A DNA stretch of 64,000 nucleotides from Lyophyllum atratum (GCA_014905825.1 JACGCN010000015.1:1116001-1180000); one strand, 5' to 3'. Numbered from the stretch's first letter, positions 1 to 10,049 are shown. Translations and numbers: made by a program. Notes: a model not told the origin generated them from the letters alone.

Positions 1-466
1 CCCGCAGCTGCGCTTCCTTGATGCTCCTGACACGGGAAATTACTGCTTCGTGATCCTTCATTAACTCCCTCTCAGCCGCATCAGCTCTCGCCGTTTCATG
101 TGCAAGAAGCCGTAGAAGGGTGTTTGCCCCGCTACTATTAGAGCGAGACCGACTGCGCGGGGCAGGCTCTTGTCGCTCCTCACCTCGAAGTCGGGACAGA
201 AAGTGAGCATAAGCCTGGCGATCGGATTTCGGCCGGCTCTGGCCCTTCGTATGGTGGTCGTTATCTCCAGGATGACCGGTAGCAAACGGATCGGGGGTCC
301 GCAATGGTAGAGGTGCACTCGGCGGGAATGGAGGTGTAGCTGGGCGACGGCGAGGTCTGCTCGGCAGGGCGTCGCGAGATGACGAGGACGAATGCGGGGA
401 AGTATCTCCTGTTCGTACTGGCTGAGACGTAGGTTGGATAGGAAAGTAAGACCTAGACTCGGTCAT
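1..466 (-). CDS. Arg/Ser/Pro-rich protein, paralogue copy A (5' part, runs off window)
   Basis: Reading the minus strand from ATG 466-464, the frame stays open for 155 codons to the window edge, so the 3' part is missing. The product starts MTESRSYF, then has a Ser run, Pro/Arg-rich low complexity, an RSRSRSNSS patch and a helical charged stretch (LLRLLAHETARADAAERE) that may form a coiled coil. It is closely similar to the first exon of the gene at 10728-13281, so the two are paralogues from a segmental duplication. No known catalytic domain is visible; an RS/SP-rich disordered protein is all that can be said. The sequences diverge near the edge, just after the motif MKDHEAV. Confidence 0.6.
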   Translation of the reverse strand, partial: MTESRSYFPIQPTSQPVRTGDTSPHSSSSSRDALPSRPRRRPATPPFPPSAPLPLRTPDPFATGHPGDNDHHTKGQSRPKSDRQAYAHFLSRLRGEERQEPAPRSRSRSNSSGANTLLRLLAHETARADAAERELMKDHEAVISRVRSIKEAQLR

Positions 467-1640
467 GAGTCCCTGCTTGCCGATGGGAACAGTCGCGAAT
501 GAATCGCTCACCCTTCAGCGTGACGATCTATCCTATCCATGGGAGTTGGCTGGACCGTGAAGTGGGGGTGAAGTTCTTTAAAGCGAATGTAAGCTGCTTT
601 TGAGGATAGAGGATCATAAGAGGCAAGGATCAGTATCAACTTGAGCGTACTTACGGGACTCCTAAACGCCTCGCGGAACGTTCATGGCCGATCTCGAAAG
701 GCAAAAGTGACCGTGTCCTATTCCGCCGCTTGGGATCCTTCCTCATGCAGTCTATCTCGAGTCTTGTTAGTTCAAGATACAATGGCAGAGGCGTGTATGT
801 GACGCTGCCGTGATACACGTGTTGTGCGCGTTGCAAGGCGCGTGTCCAGTGGCGTGTGATAGACATAGAGATCTATACAATTGGATAAGATAAGAACACA
901 GGCACCCCGACGAGCTTGTTCATCTCCCTTCCTAAGAAGCATCAAGGAAGCTTGAAGGGCTGCAACAATGCGGTTGTAGGGCGGTGCGGGCGGGTCGCAC
1001 AACGCGAGGGGGAGCGAGAAGTCGTGGCGCACCCCGTAGAAGCCGCGACACGTGGCAAAAAAATCTAGCTGTCCATATCGTTCAGAACGAGCAACCGTTT
1101 GGAATGAGTCCAATGCACATACTTACGAGCATTCCATTGATTAATGACCACATCATCCTCTCCTATCTGCATAGAGTTTGATCGAATAACGTTGTTAGTG
1201 GAAGCTTCTCTTCAGAGCTTGGTTAACGCACGAGAGCCCGAGCGTCCGACGAAGCGCCGCCAGGATCCCGCATGCGCAAGATTAGCTGCAGGGCTGTCAG
1301 TAATCAAACCGAGCCTGAAGAATTTTAAGGACTAAACTGATCAGGTGCCTTCTCGAAGGCGTCAAAATAGAGACAAATGGGTACATCTGTCATCATAGTT
1401 CACAGATATACCTCCGCCGTCAGCTTGTGACCCCCCGAGGATTGTCGAGGAACGATGTCGTAGACGGTACGTTGGCAAAAGCCTTGAAGGGAAAGCTGTG
1501 GAGACAAAAAGCTTGACTGAAATGCAAATTTTAGACTCCGGGTCAACTGTTTGTTGATTTTCTTTTTCGTGCTACCTGATCTCTGGTGATCATTCCTTCG
1601 AGACGGTCCTTGTCTTCCTGTCGTACTGCAATTGCTCTTC
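47..1640. repeat. Segmental duplication, left copy (matches about 12862-14195)
   Basis: Bases 47-640 match 12862-13450 closely in direct orientation. Bases about 1210-1640 match 13740-14195 at lower identity, sharing for example the stretch around 1375-1400 and 13910-13935. Between them, about 650-1200 has no counterpart in the right copy, so either an insertion here or a deletion there separates them. The duplicated block covers the 5' end of the Arg/Ser/Pro-rich gene plus its upstream DNA. No gene is evident in 467-1650. Confidence 0.65.
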
Positions 1641-1780
1641 ATACGTAGGAATGGGGGAGGGGAGGGGGACGGACAGGAGGGGGGCGCCGTTGCCTAGGAG
1701 ACGGGATATCCATATTAACCCAGCAGCAGCCGTCGGCCGCCCGTCTCCATCTCTTCGCTGGAGCAGGTACTATGTAGTCT

Positions 1781-2403
1781 TTGCACAGGCTTCGGGGGAA
1801 ACGATGTCACCACCGCCAGTTGGCATCTACGACGAATCCGTTCCCCAGGCCCGCAGACAACAACCCATACCGCCGCGCCCTCCCTGACCCGCACAACAGC
1901 AAGTCCTACATGTCCTCCCTGCACACCTCTCCCGCCCATCCTACGGCTGACCTCCCCTCCACCCGGCCCCCGACCCACCCCGACCGCAAGCCGCCATTCA
2001 CTTCGCCACACCAAGCCTCGCCCTTCCACAACCTCTCGCCCATCACCTCCCCCATCCAGAACGTCCATCCGACCTCGACCATGAACTTTATGATGATTAG
2101 AAGCTCTTCGATCGCCCGCGTCTTCCGCTCCAAGTCGCTGCACCACGCTCCCCTGCCGCTCCCTCCCCTCCCCGGCTCCCCATCGTGCGGCTGCTCGGGT
2201 CCGGTGCGGCTGCGAGCCCGGTGTCTGGGAACGGCGTCGAGATGGTCCCTTACTATGGCACCCCGGAGAGGGAGAGGGGCTTCGGGATCGGGAGACCCGG
2301 CGTTGGCTCAGTCTCACGAGGCATGCGTCGTTCTCTACGCCTACGCATGGGCATACACATAGAGGGAAGTCGGCCCTGTCGGCGCGTCGGCGGCTACGTA
2401 TAG
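1781..2403 (+). other. Proline/serine-rich ORF segments, coding status uncertain
   Basis: Three overlapping plus-strand frames are open across this C-rich stretch: 1781-2362, 2185-2403, and a short one with an ATG at 1804. The products are Pro/Ser/His-rich with no domain. They would need a frameshift or splicing to form one protein, for example moving from the first frame into the 2185 frame near 2180. Opposite-strand frames are also open, as expected for C-rich sequence, so this may be a decayed or disordered-protein gene rather than an active one. Confidence 0.25.
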
Positions 2404-2433
2404 CACTTCCGCTCGGACGGGGCGTGGGGTGGA

Positions 2434-2861
2434 TCAGCGAGCGCGGGAGAGAGCCCGTTTAGTAAGCTCGCGAGGTCGTCGCAGCGCCGGCTGGAGGTAT
2501 AAGGCCGAGGTCGGTTGCACCGGCGGGGGTATGCGCGGGATGTGAGGAGTCGGAGTCGGGGCCGGGAGGGGAGGGGGAGGAGAATGAGGAGCTAATTGGG
2601 TGTGTGGCGGAGGGGTGGGGTTGGTATGGGCATGGGCAGCAGACGAGGGAGGCAAGGGGGCGGGTTATGGGTATGGGGTTGGGGAGGACGAGTTGGGGAG
2701 GAGTATGAGCCGCCGAGCGTGGATGGGCCGAGCTGGATGGGAGTATGGCTTCGCTGAGCGACGAGGAAGACCACCAAGGAGATGTGTGAGGGACGCGTAG
2801 AGAGGGATGGGTTGAAGGTGCCGGTTGCGGAGGTTGAAGGGTGGGGGTCGTTGTAGGTCAT
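2434..2861 (-). other. Proline-rich minus-strand ORF segments, uncertain
   Basis: Two overlapping minus frames (2861-2592 and 2655-2434) encode Pro/His/Thr-rich low complexity. The upper one starts MTYNDPHPSTS. Together they could be one proline-rich protein with a frameshift or short intron near 2620-2650. Nothing recognisable is encoded and strand bias alone could open these frames. Confidence 0.22.
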
Positions 2862-2944
2862 TGTCTACTGCATGATGTACGTTCTCAAAGCTTTCGTCCG
2901 TCTCTTGTAGATGTTTTCGCTCGATTCCATTTGATATGAGTGCA

Positions 2945-3170
2945 TTAGCTGTATCTGTACAAACTAGGAAAATATCCTTATCGGAGTTGTACATTCCAGT
3001 GATGATGGATGAGACTACGCTTCCAGCGTAAGTATTCCCGTAAAGTCCTGTTAAGTACATGTTTTGTGTCTATACCAACTAAAAGATATGCTTGTTCGAC
3101 TTGTACGTTCCGGTAATGATAGATGGTATGATGTTTTGAGCGTAAATATTCACGTAAACGTTGCTGCAGC
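2945..3170. repeat. Diverged tandem duplication, about 116-bp period
   Basis: The block starting near 2962 (aactagg, then a TTGTAC...CCAGTGATGATGGATG-like stretch, then CGTAAGTATTC) recurs from about 3077 with many substitutions (aactaaa, TTGTACGTTCCGGTAATGATAG, CGTAAATATTC). Two copies are visible and no gene is evident in them. Confidence 0.5.
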
Positions 3171-3204
3171 TGACATCTCGGCAAGTTGGAGGTCTGGGTA
3201 CCCC

Positions 3205-3627
3205 TCAGCGGTACCAGTCGGAGTCCTCTACGTAAGCCGTAGCGAACTGGGCCTCCAGACCTAAGATAAGTGTGTCAAAGCATGGCCTAGAGGCGTGTCG
3301 TAGCCACATACCATGCTCCTTAATCAGCTTCTCGACGGTATCTTCCTTTTCACCCCTTTGGTATTGCTCGAGTCGCCGAGCATCCCAACCGATATCGCGA
3401 AACCTTTGGCGACTGAAGTGGGCCCTTCGCGTGGGGATAAGGTATTGGTTGTCGTCTCCGCTCTGAGTAGGATACCTGACAACGAGCAACCTCGCGTGGT
3501 TGTGCCTGACGACCCGCTTGAGGAGTGAGAGGGCATTCTCGTCACGGGCGTCAGGGTCGCCGAGTTCCTGCTGAGAATACCATCGTCGAGCCTCTGCTAG
3601 AGTGATGAGGAAGCCTGCTACGCGCAT
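3205..3627 (-). CDS. Hypothetical protein, 140 aa
   Basis: A single open frame from ATG 3627 to a stop at 3205. The product is charged and mixed in composition (MRVAGFLITLAEARRWY..., C-terminus EDSDWYR) with no long low-complexity run, which argues for real coding. No signal peptide, membrane segment or known motif is clear. It sits upstream of the 157-bp tandem repeats, divergent from the nuclease-like gene at 4384. Function not recognised. Confidence 0.5.
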   Translation of the reverse strand: MRVAGFLITLAEARRWYSQQELGDPDARDENALSLLKRVVRHNHARLLVVRYPTQSGDDNQYLIPTRRAHFSRQRFRDIGWDARRLEQYQRGEKEDTVEKLIKEHGMWLRHASRPCFDTLILGLEAQFATAYVEDSDWYR

Positions 3628-3749
3628 GATTTGAGTGGATGGGATGTGTGTATCTGTGTGCGATCACCGTGGTTTAAGTAACCAGCCAGCTTTTGTCACG
3701 GTCCAGCGGGGATTCATTTAGTGAGCACATGACTTGGTCTGTGTAACCA

Positions 3750-4275
3750 CCATGTCTGCTAAGCACGCACACAATGGCTATTTCATTCCTGGAAATTGTA
3801 TTCTTTTGTTCTACTTCAGGTCTACTTGCGCAGGACGCTTCTTCGTGGCCATATTGGGGGATAGAAGCAAATATGTTGATGTGTGTCGCCACCAAGTCGC
3901 CGCCACCACCCGTGTCTGAGCACACACACAATGGCCATATCATTCTTGTAATTTATATCTTTTTGTTCTACTTCAGGCCTACTTGCGCAGGACGCTTCTT
4001 CGTGGCCATATTTGGGGATAGAAGCAAATATGTTGATGTGTGTCGCCACCAAGTCGCCGCCACCACCCGTGTCTGAGCACACACACAATGGCCATATCAT
4101 TCTTGTAATTTATATCTTTTTGTTCTACTTCAGGCCTACTTGCGCAGGACGCTTCTTCGTGGCCATATTACAATCGCATCATTCCTGTAATTTGTATCTT
4201 TTTGTTCCACTTCAGGCATGTATGCGCACAACGCATCTGCGTGGCCATATTCTGGAGTAGAAGCAAACTTTTTTA
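3750..4275. repeat. 157-bp tandem repeat (about 3 units plus a shortened one)
   Basis: The ATG of the motif ACAATGGC falls at 3774, 3931 and 4088, a strict 157-bp spacing. Each unit carries a pyrimidine-rich stretch ending TTCTACTTCAGG, then GCGCAGGACGCTTCTTCGTGG, then a CCGCCACCACCCGTGTCTGAG tail. The third unit is cut at about 4168 and followed by a diverged 79-bp partial unit (about 4169-4260). No gene is supported here. Confidence 0.85.
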
Positions 4276-4953
4276 CAACATGCCAATTGTTCAGTATCCT
4301 CAAACACAGCCACTCAACGAGTGCTTTAAGATGCTACGGGGAATGGGTTAACCTGCAGTGTACTTGAGTAAACCTTCTTCCTCATGCCAGTAACTGCTAA
4401 GCCTCTCCCGTACCGCCCCACCGTCCCCGACTGGGTTCGAGATCGATGGACCGATACGTTCTCTGTCAAGCTCAGGTATGAGAACGACATGTACGGAATC
4501 ATAAACACTTTTCTGCAACTCGCCTTCCCGGCCGCCAATCGATTCATTGTCGCACCGCAAGGTCTCTTGCGACAACAGGTCACTTCCGGTGGTTCGTCGT
4601 CCTCAGGATCGGATCATTCATATGACGCCATGGACGGCAGTCACGTCGCTTCAAGGAGTGCGCCAGGTGGGTTCTCATTATCTACTTCTCATTGTGCTCG
4701 CCTGACTGTCCAGTACACAGGACATGAGGATGATCTCCTTATACCTGATTTCCTGATCTACAAATCATTCGACAGTGATAGCGCAGCTGGGTCGGACATC
4801 ATCATCGCGGTCGTGGAGGTCAAGAAGGACATACGTACTAGGATCGAGGTATCCCCACCATCATTCAGGTCATTATAAGGCAAGCTGAACATTCTCTTCA
4901 GGGATTTAATCAATTTGAAGATTACCTCCTGCGAGTCGGAGACCACGGCAGGG

Positions 4954-4958
4954 TTGAT
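4954..4958. repeat. Target-site duplication of the copia element, left
   Basis: TTGAT directly precedes the 5' LTR (TGTTGGAG...). The same TTGAT follows the 3' LTR at 10050-10054. A 5-bp duplication is the normal footprint of Ty1/copia integrase. Confidence 0.95.
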
Positions 4959-5278
4959 TGTTGGAGTGTGACTCGCGTATTGGCGCGTCTGGGTCACCGA
5001 CGCGTCTGGGTCACATGACTCGCCCAGACGGATGCGGCGGAGCAGCAGAGGGAGAGACGGAAGCAAAATGGTACTGTACAGTACCACGCGAGCGGGAGGG
5101 TATGGTGGACGGACGGACACAGGCATGCCTCAGTCGATTCCCTATACACGACTGAGGTATGCCGTCTTACTTATACCATTCCATTTACTTCTCATTAACA
5201 TTACTCTTAGTCTATATTACAACAGGTACTATCGAATACAGTCGATTCCCTATACACGACTGAGTCTATATTACAACA
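4959..5278 (+). repeat. 5' LTR of copia element
   Basis: 320 bp, TGTTGGAG...TACAACA. Near the start it has a doubled motif GCGTCTGGGTCAC. It holds a perfect 16-bp palindrome GGTACTGTACAGTACC (5070-5085). It also has two copies of a hairpin whose arms are CAGTCG/CGACTG: 5128-5157 with 9-bp arms and 5239-5262 with 6-bp arms. The stretch TCTATATTACAACAG is also present twice. These are likely promoter and RNA-end signals. Confidence 0.93.
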
Positions 5279-5290
5279 GGTTATGGGCCC
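5279..5290 (+). promoter_or_regulatory. Primer-binding site for initiator tRNA-Met (half-tRNA type)
   Basis: GGTTATGGGCCC directly follows the 5' LTR. It is the reverse complement of the anticodon arm of eukaryotic initiator tRNA-Met (GGGCCCATAACC), not of the tRNA 3' end. This is the arrangement known for Drosophila copia, where a 5' half of initiator tRNA primes minus-strand synthesis. Confidence 0.7.
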
Positions 5291-5347
5291 CGTTGCAGCT
5301 TGAACTCAGTTGTTTTTTTATTTTGGAACGTCTCACCGAGCATCTGA

Positions 5348-8300
5348 ATGCACCCTGACACCGAACCTGAACCCGAACCTGAAACCCCCGAACCTGACAC
5401 CACCGAAACCGAACCTGACACCACCGAAAAACCTGACACCCCATCTGACACCAAAACCGACACCCCCGAAAAGCCGCCGATGTCGTCGAACCCTCCTCTC
5501 TTCCTCCTCCCGACCGAGGAGAAATTTAACGGTGCAAACTGGACCCAATTTAGCACGACCATTCTCGCAGCAGTCAAAGGCCGCAGCCTCCTAGGCTACC
5601 TCAAAGGCGACATCAAAAAACCCTCACCGTCCCCGCACGCCAAAGAAACTCCCACTACCTTCTGGGGATCAACGTCACCCACGCCTGATGAATGGGACCA
5701 GCGCGACGCGTACACCCAGTCCATGGTGTCCCTGAATGTCGTCAACCCTATAGGACAAGGGGTCGAGACTGACGGCACAGCGGCGCAGACCTGGAAATCA
5801 CTTACCTCCCTACACGACACCACCTCGGACCTCGGCATGATCAATGCCGAGGAAGCGCTCAGTGCCATCAAGTACGTCGACGGCACACCGATGGACAAAC
5901 ACTTCGAGGCACTCCGCACCGCCTGGAAGAAAGCGAATGATCAGGGCGCTAACATCGATGACAAAAAGTTCCGCACCATTATCCTTAAATCCATGCCGAA
6001 AACTATGGAGTGGAGAGTCGTCGTCAGCTCGCTACTTAACACTGAGAAGTCCACCGCGGTCATCACGGCCCTTACCACACACGCCATGCTCTCTGATGGG
6101 AACACCGCCACTGTTACCCCTGCCCAATCGAACCAGGCGCTACTCACGCAGAGCGATGGGAAGCGCACCCTCAGGAACCCGGATCAGAAGTGCAGTAACT
6201 GCGGCAGACAGGGTCACCTCGGCCCGAAATGTTTCCGGAAGGGTGGCGGGATGGAGGGTCAATTCCCTGACTGGTGGAAGGGGAGCAAGAACACGAACCC
6301 TACGGCAAACGCTACCGAGACAGCACCGGCCGTTCCACCCTCCATCCACTCTGCTATCGTCAGCGCTGATAATATGGAGGGATATGATCAGCGCCTAGCC
6401 TTCTCCGTTTCGCTTAGGTCGAGAAGCGACGGGAACACACCGCTTATCAGTTACGCCGACTCCGCGGCAAGCAAGCACTTCTTCGCTGATCGAGGGGATT
6501 TCGAGACGTATGGGCCGGTTCCGGTGGGGGATAAAGCTGGGACGACGGCTGATGGGGGGGAATTCCATATCCAGGGCATGGGCCGGGTGCGAAAAGTGGT
6601 GGAATATGAAGGGAGGAAAATAGAGCTCACATTCGACAATGTCCTCCACGCCCCGAACCTAACCCACAATCTCGTGTCCATCGGATGCCTCGACAAGAAA
6701 GGGTGCTATACCGTGTTCGGCGGTGGACGCGCCGTTTTCTACACCCCCGATAGGAAGCCGTTCATGCAGGGCACCGCGCATAATTCGACGATGTACCGTA
6801 TTGACTTCGTCGCTCCCCCAGTCGCCATGTCGGCGCGCTCCCTGACACGCCCTACCGACCTTGAGACCTGGCACCGCCGACTGAGCCACGTCGGCGAAAG
6901 CACCTTACGCGAGATGGTGTCGAAGGAGATGTGCTTAGGACTGGACGTCACGAAGAAAGGCACGGGTGGAAGGTGCGAGGACTGTATCCTGGGGAAACAT
7001 GCCCGCCGACCTTTTGACGATATTGTCGTTCCAGAATCGCGCTTGAATGAACGTGTCTGCTTCGACTTGTGGGGACCGGCGCGGGTGCAGACGACAGGGG
7101 GAAAGGTGTACATGATGCTGGGAGTGGATCAGGGAGGAGGCGGCGTCGAGGGTTACTTCCTGTCAAATAAGGAAATGGCAACGACTTTTGAAGTTTTGAA
7201 GGCATACCACGTTAAGTCTGAGCGACAGACCGGCCAGAAACTCCTATACATCCGCACAGATGAGGGACCCGAGTTTGTCAACATCCTGTGGAAGACGTAC
7301 TGTCAGGAGTTTGGCATCATTCATGAAACCACGGCCCCCTACTCCTCCGCTGCAAATGGCGTTGTTGAACGCGCCAACCGCACAATCCTCGATCGTGGAC
7401 GCAGTATGATGATTGAGTCGGGACTAGCGGCAAAGTACTGGGGGGAGGCGATGGCGACGGCCGTCTATGTCATGGATTTCATCCCGAGCTCGAGGCACCC
7501 TGGGAAGACGATGTACGAAGTGCGGACAGGGAAGAAGCCAGATATCGCGCACCTGCGTCCGTTTGGATGTGCCGCATACGCCAAGATCCCGAAGGAGAAG
7601 GGCGGAAGCAAACTGGACCCTAGATCGGTCAAATGTGCCCTGATCGGCTATTTTGGTCGAGGCGATTACAAACTTCTCGACCGATCAACTGGGCATATTT
7701 TTAGATCCCGGGACGTCATCTTTGAGGAAGGCGTCGCTCACCGCACAACTACCTCCCTCGCAGGTCCAACTACTGAGGGGGAAACTCTCAATGACTTCTT
7801 ACCCGACGAACCCAATTCAGTAGCTGAACCTGCCTTACCTGCACCCGATCCTGATCCTCCTGCCCCTTTACCTCCTGCCCCAGATCCCATCATTCCACGA
7901 CGTTCCGAACGACTTCGCAACCCATCCGCGGCAGCTGTAGGCGCTGCAGAAACCGAGGCTCGCATCGAAGAAGGAGCAGATAAAGGTCTTGACTGGGCGC
8001 GCAACAACACAACTCCCACCAATACTGCATTACTCACGACACCTGGATCTACGGATGCCGCCGCCGACTACCACTGGGTTCCCAAATCATATTCCGAAGC
8101 CATGACGCGACCTGAGATGTGGAAAGACGCGATGGACAAGGAGATCGAGCGGATGCATGAGAGAGAAGTGTGGACGCTAGTGGAGAGACCTAAGGGCGCG
8201 AGGACGATGAAAAACCGATGGGTATTCGCCAACAAATACGACGAGAACGGGAAGATCATTGGACGGAAGGCACGTCTAGTGGCTAAAGGGTTCACGCAAA

Positions 8301-9706
8301 TTCCTGGCGTGGATTTCTTCGAGAGCTATGCATCCGTGGTACGCTACGAGTCCCTCCGGATTAATCTCGCCGTCGGCACGATCCTTGACATGGAGATATG
8401 GCAAGTGGATTATACGAGCGCGTACCTGAACGCTAAGAACCAAGTCCCGATACTCATGGAACAGCCCGAGGGATACGCCCTGAAACCCAGTGACGTTTAC
8501 GAGATGCTACCGGCGGCAGGGAAGAAGGTTCGAGATGGTGAACAGGTGGATGATGAAAAAGAATTGGTAGCGTTGGTGGATAAGGCTATCTATGGGACAA
8601 TGGACGGGGCGTACAACTGGTGGAAGGCTTTAGATGTGGAGATGAAGAGGGTGGGCTATACGAGGTCACGGGCAGATCAGTCGGTGCGGTGGAAAAAGGT
8701 TGGGGAGGAAAGGACAATACTCAGCCTATACACGGACGACGTCAATGGCATGTCCACGACTACAGACGGCTCAGCGCTCGCGATCAAGGAACTCGGGGAG
8801 AAGTACGACCTGAAGGACCTTGGAGCCGTGAAACTCATCCTGGGGATACATGTTGAACGCGACAGGGACCGTGGTATCCTAACGATGTCCCAGTACGAAT
8901 ATCTCAAACGCGTACTGGAACGCTACAGCATGTGGGATTGCGCACCGAAATACACACCACTCCCACCAGGCGTCATACTCAACAAGACGCAGTCGCCCAA
9001 CACACCGGAGGACCGGCACTTCATGCAGGATAAGCCATACCGTGAGGTCCTCGGCTCCATCATGTATGCCCAAATCGCCACGCGCCCAGATCTCTCCTAT
9101 GCAGTCGCGTCCCTTAGCCGTTTCTCCACGAACCCCGGGAAACCCCACTGGCAAGCTCTGATGCATGTTCTGCAATACGTCAAAGGGACCCTACATTATA
9201 AACTACGCTACGGTGGCGAAGGACACACATCGTTCACCCCCTACGGTTACGTCGACTCCGACTATGCAGCCTGCACAGATACGCGCCGTTCCCTCTCAGG
9301 ACACGTCTTTATACAAGCCGGTGGCCCAACGGCCTGGGGTTCCAAATACCAGCCAACGGTCGCGACGTCCACCACCGAAGCCGAATATATGGCGATGTCA
9401 CGCGCGGTCCAACAATTACAGTGGATGTACTCTTCCCTTGCAGATATCGATTTCCCTCAACCGCGACCAGCCCAGCTTAACGCCGACAACTCAGGTGCTA
9501 TATCGCTCACTGAGAACACCAAGAATAACGCGCGAGTGAAACATATCGATATCCGCCATCACTACCTCCGAGAATGTGTCGAGACCGGCGATCTCCATGT
9601 CAACTACGTTCCTACCCTCGAGAACATCGCGGACCTCTTCACCAAACCCTTACCCCGTCCGGCGCACCACAAGTTTTGTCTTGCGCTTCGCCTATGTGAG
9701 GAATAG
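5348..9706 (+). CDS. gag-pol: Copia-type Gag-Pol polyprotein, 1452 aa
   Basis: One open frame encodes all proteins. Order and rough residues: acidic Pro/Thr-rich N-terminus (1-45, repeated PDTTE-like units); gag core; CCHC zinc knuckle CSNCGRQGHLGPKC (about 282-295); aspartic protease with DSAAS (about 372); integrase zinc-binding WHRRLSH...CEDC (about 507-545); integrase core D (about 571), D of RTDEGPEF and E of NGVVERANRT; reverse transcriptase with YTDD (about 1127) in place of the more usual YVDD; RNase H with DSDYA (about 1303), TEAEYMA and the C-terminal DNSGAI/KHIDIRHH motifs. No stop or frameshift interrupts it, so gag and pol are a single fusion, usual for copia elements. It would drive copying and integration of the element. 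Confidence 0.95.
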   Translation: MHPDTEPEPEPETPEPDTTETEPDTTEKPDTPSDTKTDTPEKPPMSSNPPLFLLPTEEKFNGANWTQFSTTILAAVKGRSLLGYLKGDIKKPSPSPHAKETPTTFWGSTSPTPDEWDQRDAYTQSMVSLNVVNPIGQGVETDGTAAQTWKSLTSLHDTTSDLGMINAEEALSAIKYVDGTPMDKHFEALRTAWKKANDQGANIDDKKFRTIILKSMPKTMEWRVVVSSLLNTEKSTAVITALTTHAMLSDGNTATVTPAQSNQALLTQSDGKRTLRNPDQKCSNCGRQGHLGPKCFRKGGGMEGQFPDWWKGSKNTNPTANATETAPAVPPSIHSAIVSADNMEGYDQRLAFSVSLRSRSDGNTPLISYADSAASKHFFADRGDFETYGPVPVGDKAGTTADGGEFHIQGMGRVRKVVEYEGRKIELTFDNVLHAPNLTHNLVSIGCLDKKGCYTVFGGGRAVFYTPDRKPFMQGTAHNSTMYRIDFVAPPVAMSARSLTRPTDLETWHRRLSHVGESTLREMVSKEMCLGLDVTKKGTGGRCEDCILGKHARRPFDDIVVPESRLNERVCFDLWGPARVQTTGGKVYMMLGVDQGGGGVEGYFLSNKEMATTFEVLKAYHVKSERQTGQKLLYIRTDEGPEFVNILWKTYCQEFGIIHETTAPYSSAANGVVERANRTILDRGRSMMIESGLAAKYWGEAMATAVYVMDFIPSSRHPGKTMYEVRTGKKPDIAHLRPFGCAAYAKIPKEKGGSKLDPRSVKCALIGYFGRGDYKLLDRSTGHIFRSRDVIFEEGVAHRTTTSLAGPTTEGETLNDFLPDEPNSVAEPALPAPDPDPPAPLPPAPDPIIPRRSERLRNPSAAAVGAAETEARIEEGADKGLDWARNNTTPTNTALLTTPGSTDAAADYHWVPKSYSEAMTRPEMWKDAMDKEIERMHEREVWTLVERPKGARTMKNRWVFANKYDENGKIIGRKARLVAKGFTQIPGVDFFESYASVVRYESLRINLAVGTILDMEIWQVDYTSAYLNAKNQVPILMEQPEGYALKPSDVYEMLPAAGKKVRDGEQVDDEKELVALVDKAIYGTMDGAYNWWKALDVEMKRVGYTRSRADQSVRWKKVGEERTILSLYTDDVNGMSTTTDGSALAIKELGEKYDLKDLGAVKLILGIHVERDRDRGILTMSQYEYLKRVLERYSMWDCAPKYTPLPPGVILNKTQSPNTPEDRHFMQDKPYREVLGSIMYAQIATRPDLSYAVASLSRFSTNPGKPHWQALMHVLQYVKGTLHYKLRYGGEGHTSFTPYGYVDSDYAACTDTRRSLSGHVFIQAGGPTAWGSKYQPTVATSTTEAEYMAMSRAVQQLQWMYSSLADIDFPQPRPAQLNADNSGAISLTENTKNNARVKHIDIRHHYLRECVETGDLHVNYVPTLENIADLFTKPLPRPAHHKFCLALRLCEE

Positions 9707-9721
9707 TGTGATACGCGAGTC

Positions 9722-9729
9722 AGGGGGAA
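9722..9729 (+). promoter_or_regulatory. Polypurine tract of copia element
   Basis: AGGGGGAA lies immediately 5' of the 3' LTR, the expected primer for plus-strand DNA synthesis. Confidence 0.8.
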
Positions 9730-10049
9730 TGTTGGAGTGTGACTCGCGTATTGGCGCGTCTGGGTCACCGACGCGTCTGGGTCACATGACTCGCCCAGAC
9801 GGATGCGGCGGAGCAGCAGAGGGAGAGACGGAAGCAAAATGGTACTGTACAGTACCACGCGAGCGGGAGGGTATGGTGGACGGACGGACACAGGCATGCC
9901 TCAGTCGATTCCCTATACACGACTGAGGTATGCCGTCTTACTTATACCATTCCATTTACTTCTCATTAACGTTACTCTTAGTCTATATTACAACAGGTAC
10001 TATCGAATACAGTCGATTCCCTATACACGACTGAGTCTATATTACAACA
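9730..10049 (+). repeat. 3' LTR of copia element
   Basis: 320 bp; the only difference from the 5' LTR that I found by eye is G at 9971. It has the same palindrome and two hairpins. It is followed by the TTGAT target duplication at 10050-10054. Confidence 0.93.

Larger units (their letters stand above)
4959..10049 (+). mobile_element. Complete Ty1/copia LTR retrotransposon, 5091 bp
   Basis: The element has two 320-bp LTRs starting TG and ending CA, a primer-binding site, one uninterrupted 1452-codon gag-pol frame, a purine tract next to the 3' LTR and a 5-bp target duplication. The only LTR difference I noticed by eye is A at 5200 versus G at 9971, so the insertion is recent. Domain order (gag, protease, integrase, reverse transcriptase, RNase H) is that of the copia (Pseudoviridae-type) group of cellular retrotransposons. 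All catalytic motifs are present, so it may be active. It landed inside the nuclease-like gene. Confidence 0.95.

Noticed and set aside
1715..2317. 200-codon minus-strand frame
   Set aside because: Arg/Gly-rich complement of Pro-rich plus-strand sequence; no start context or motif.
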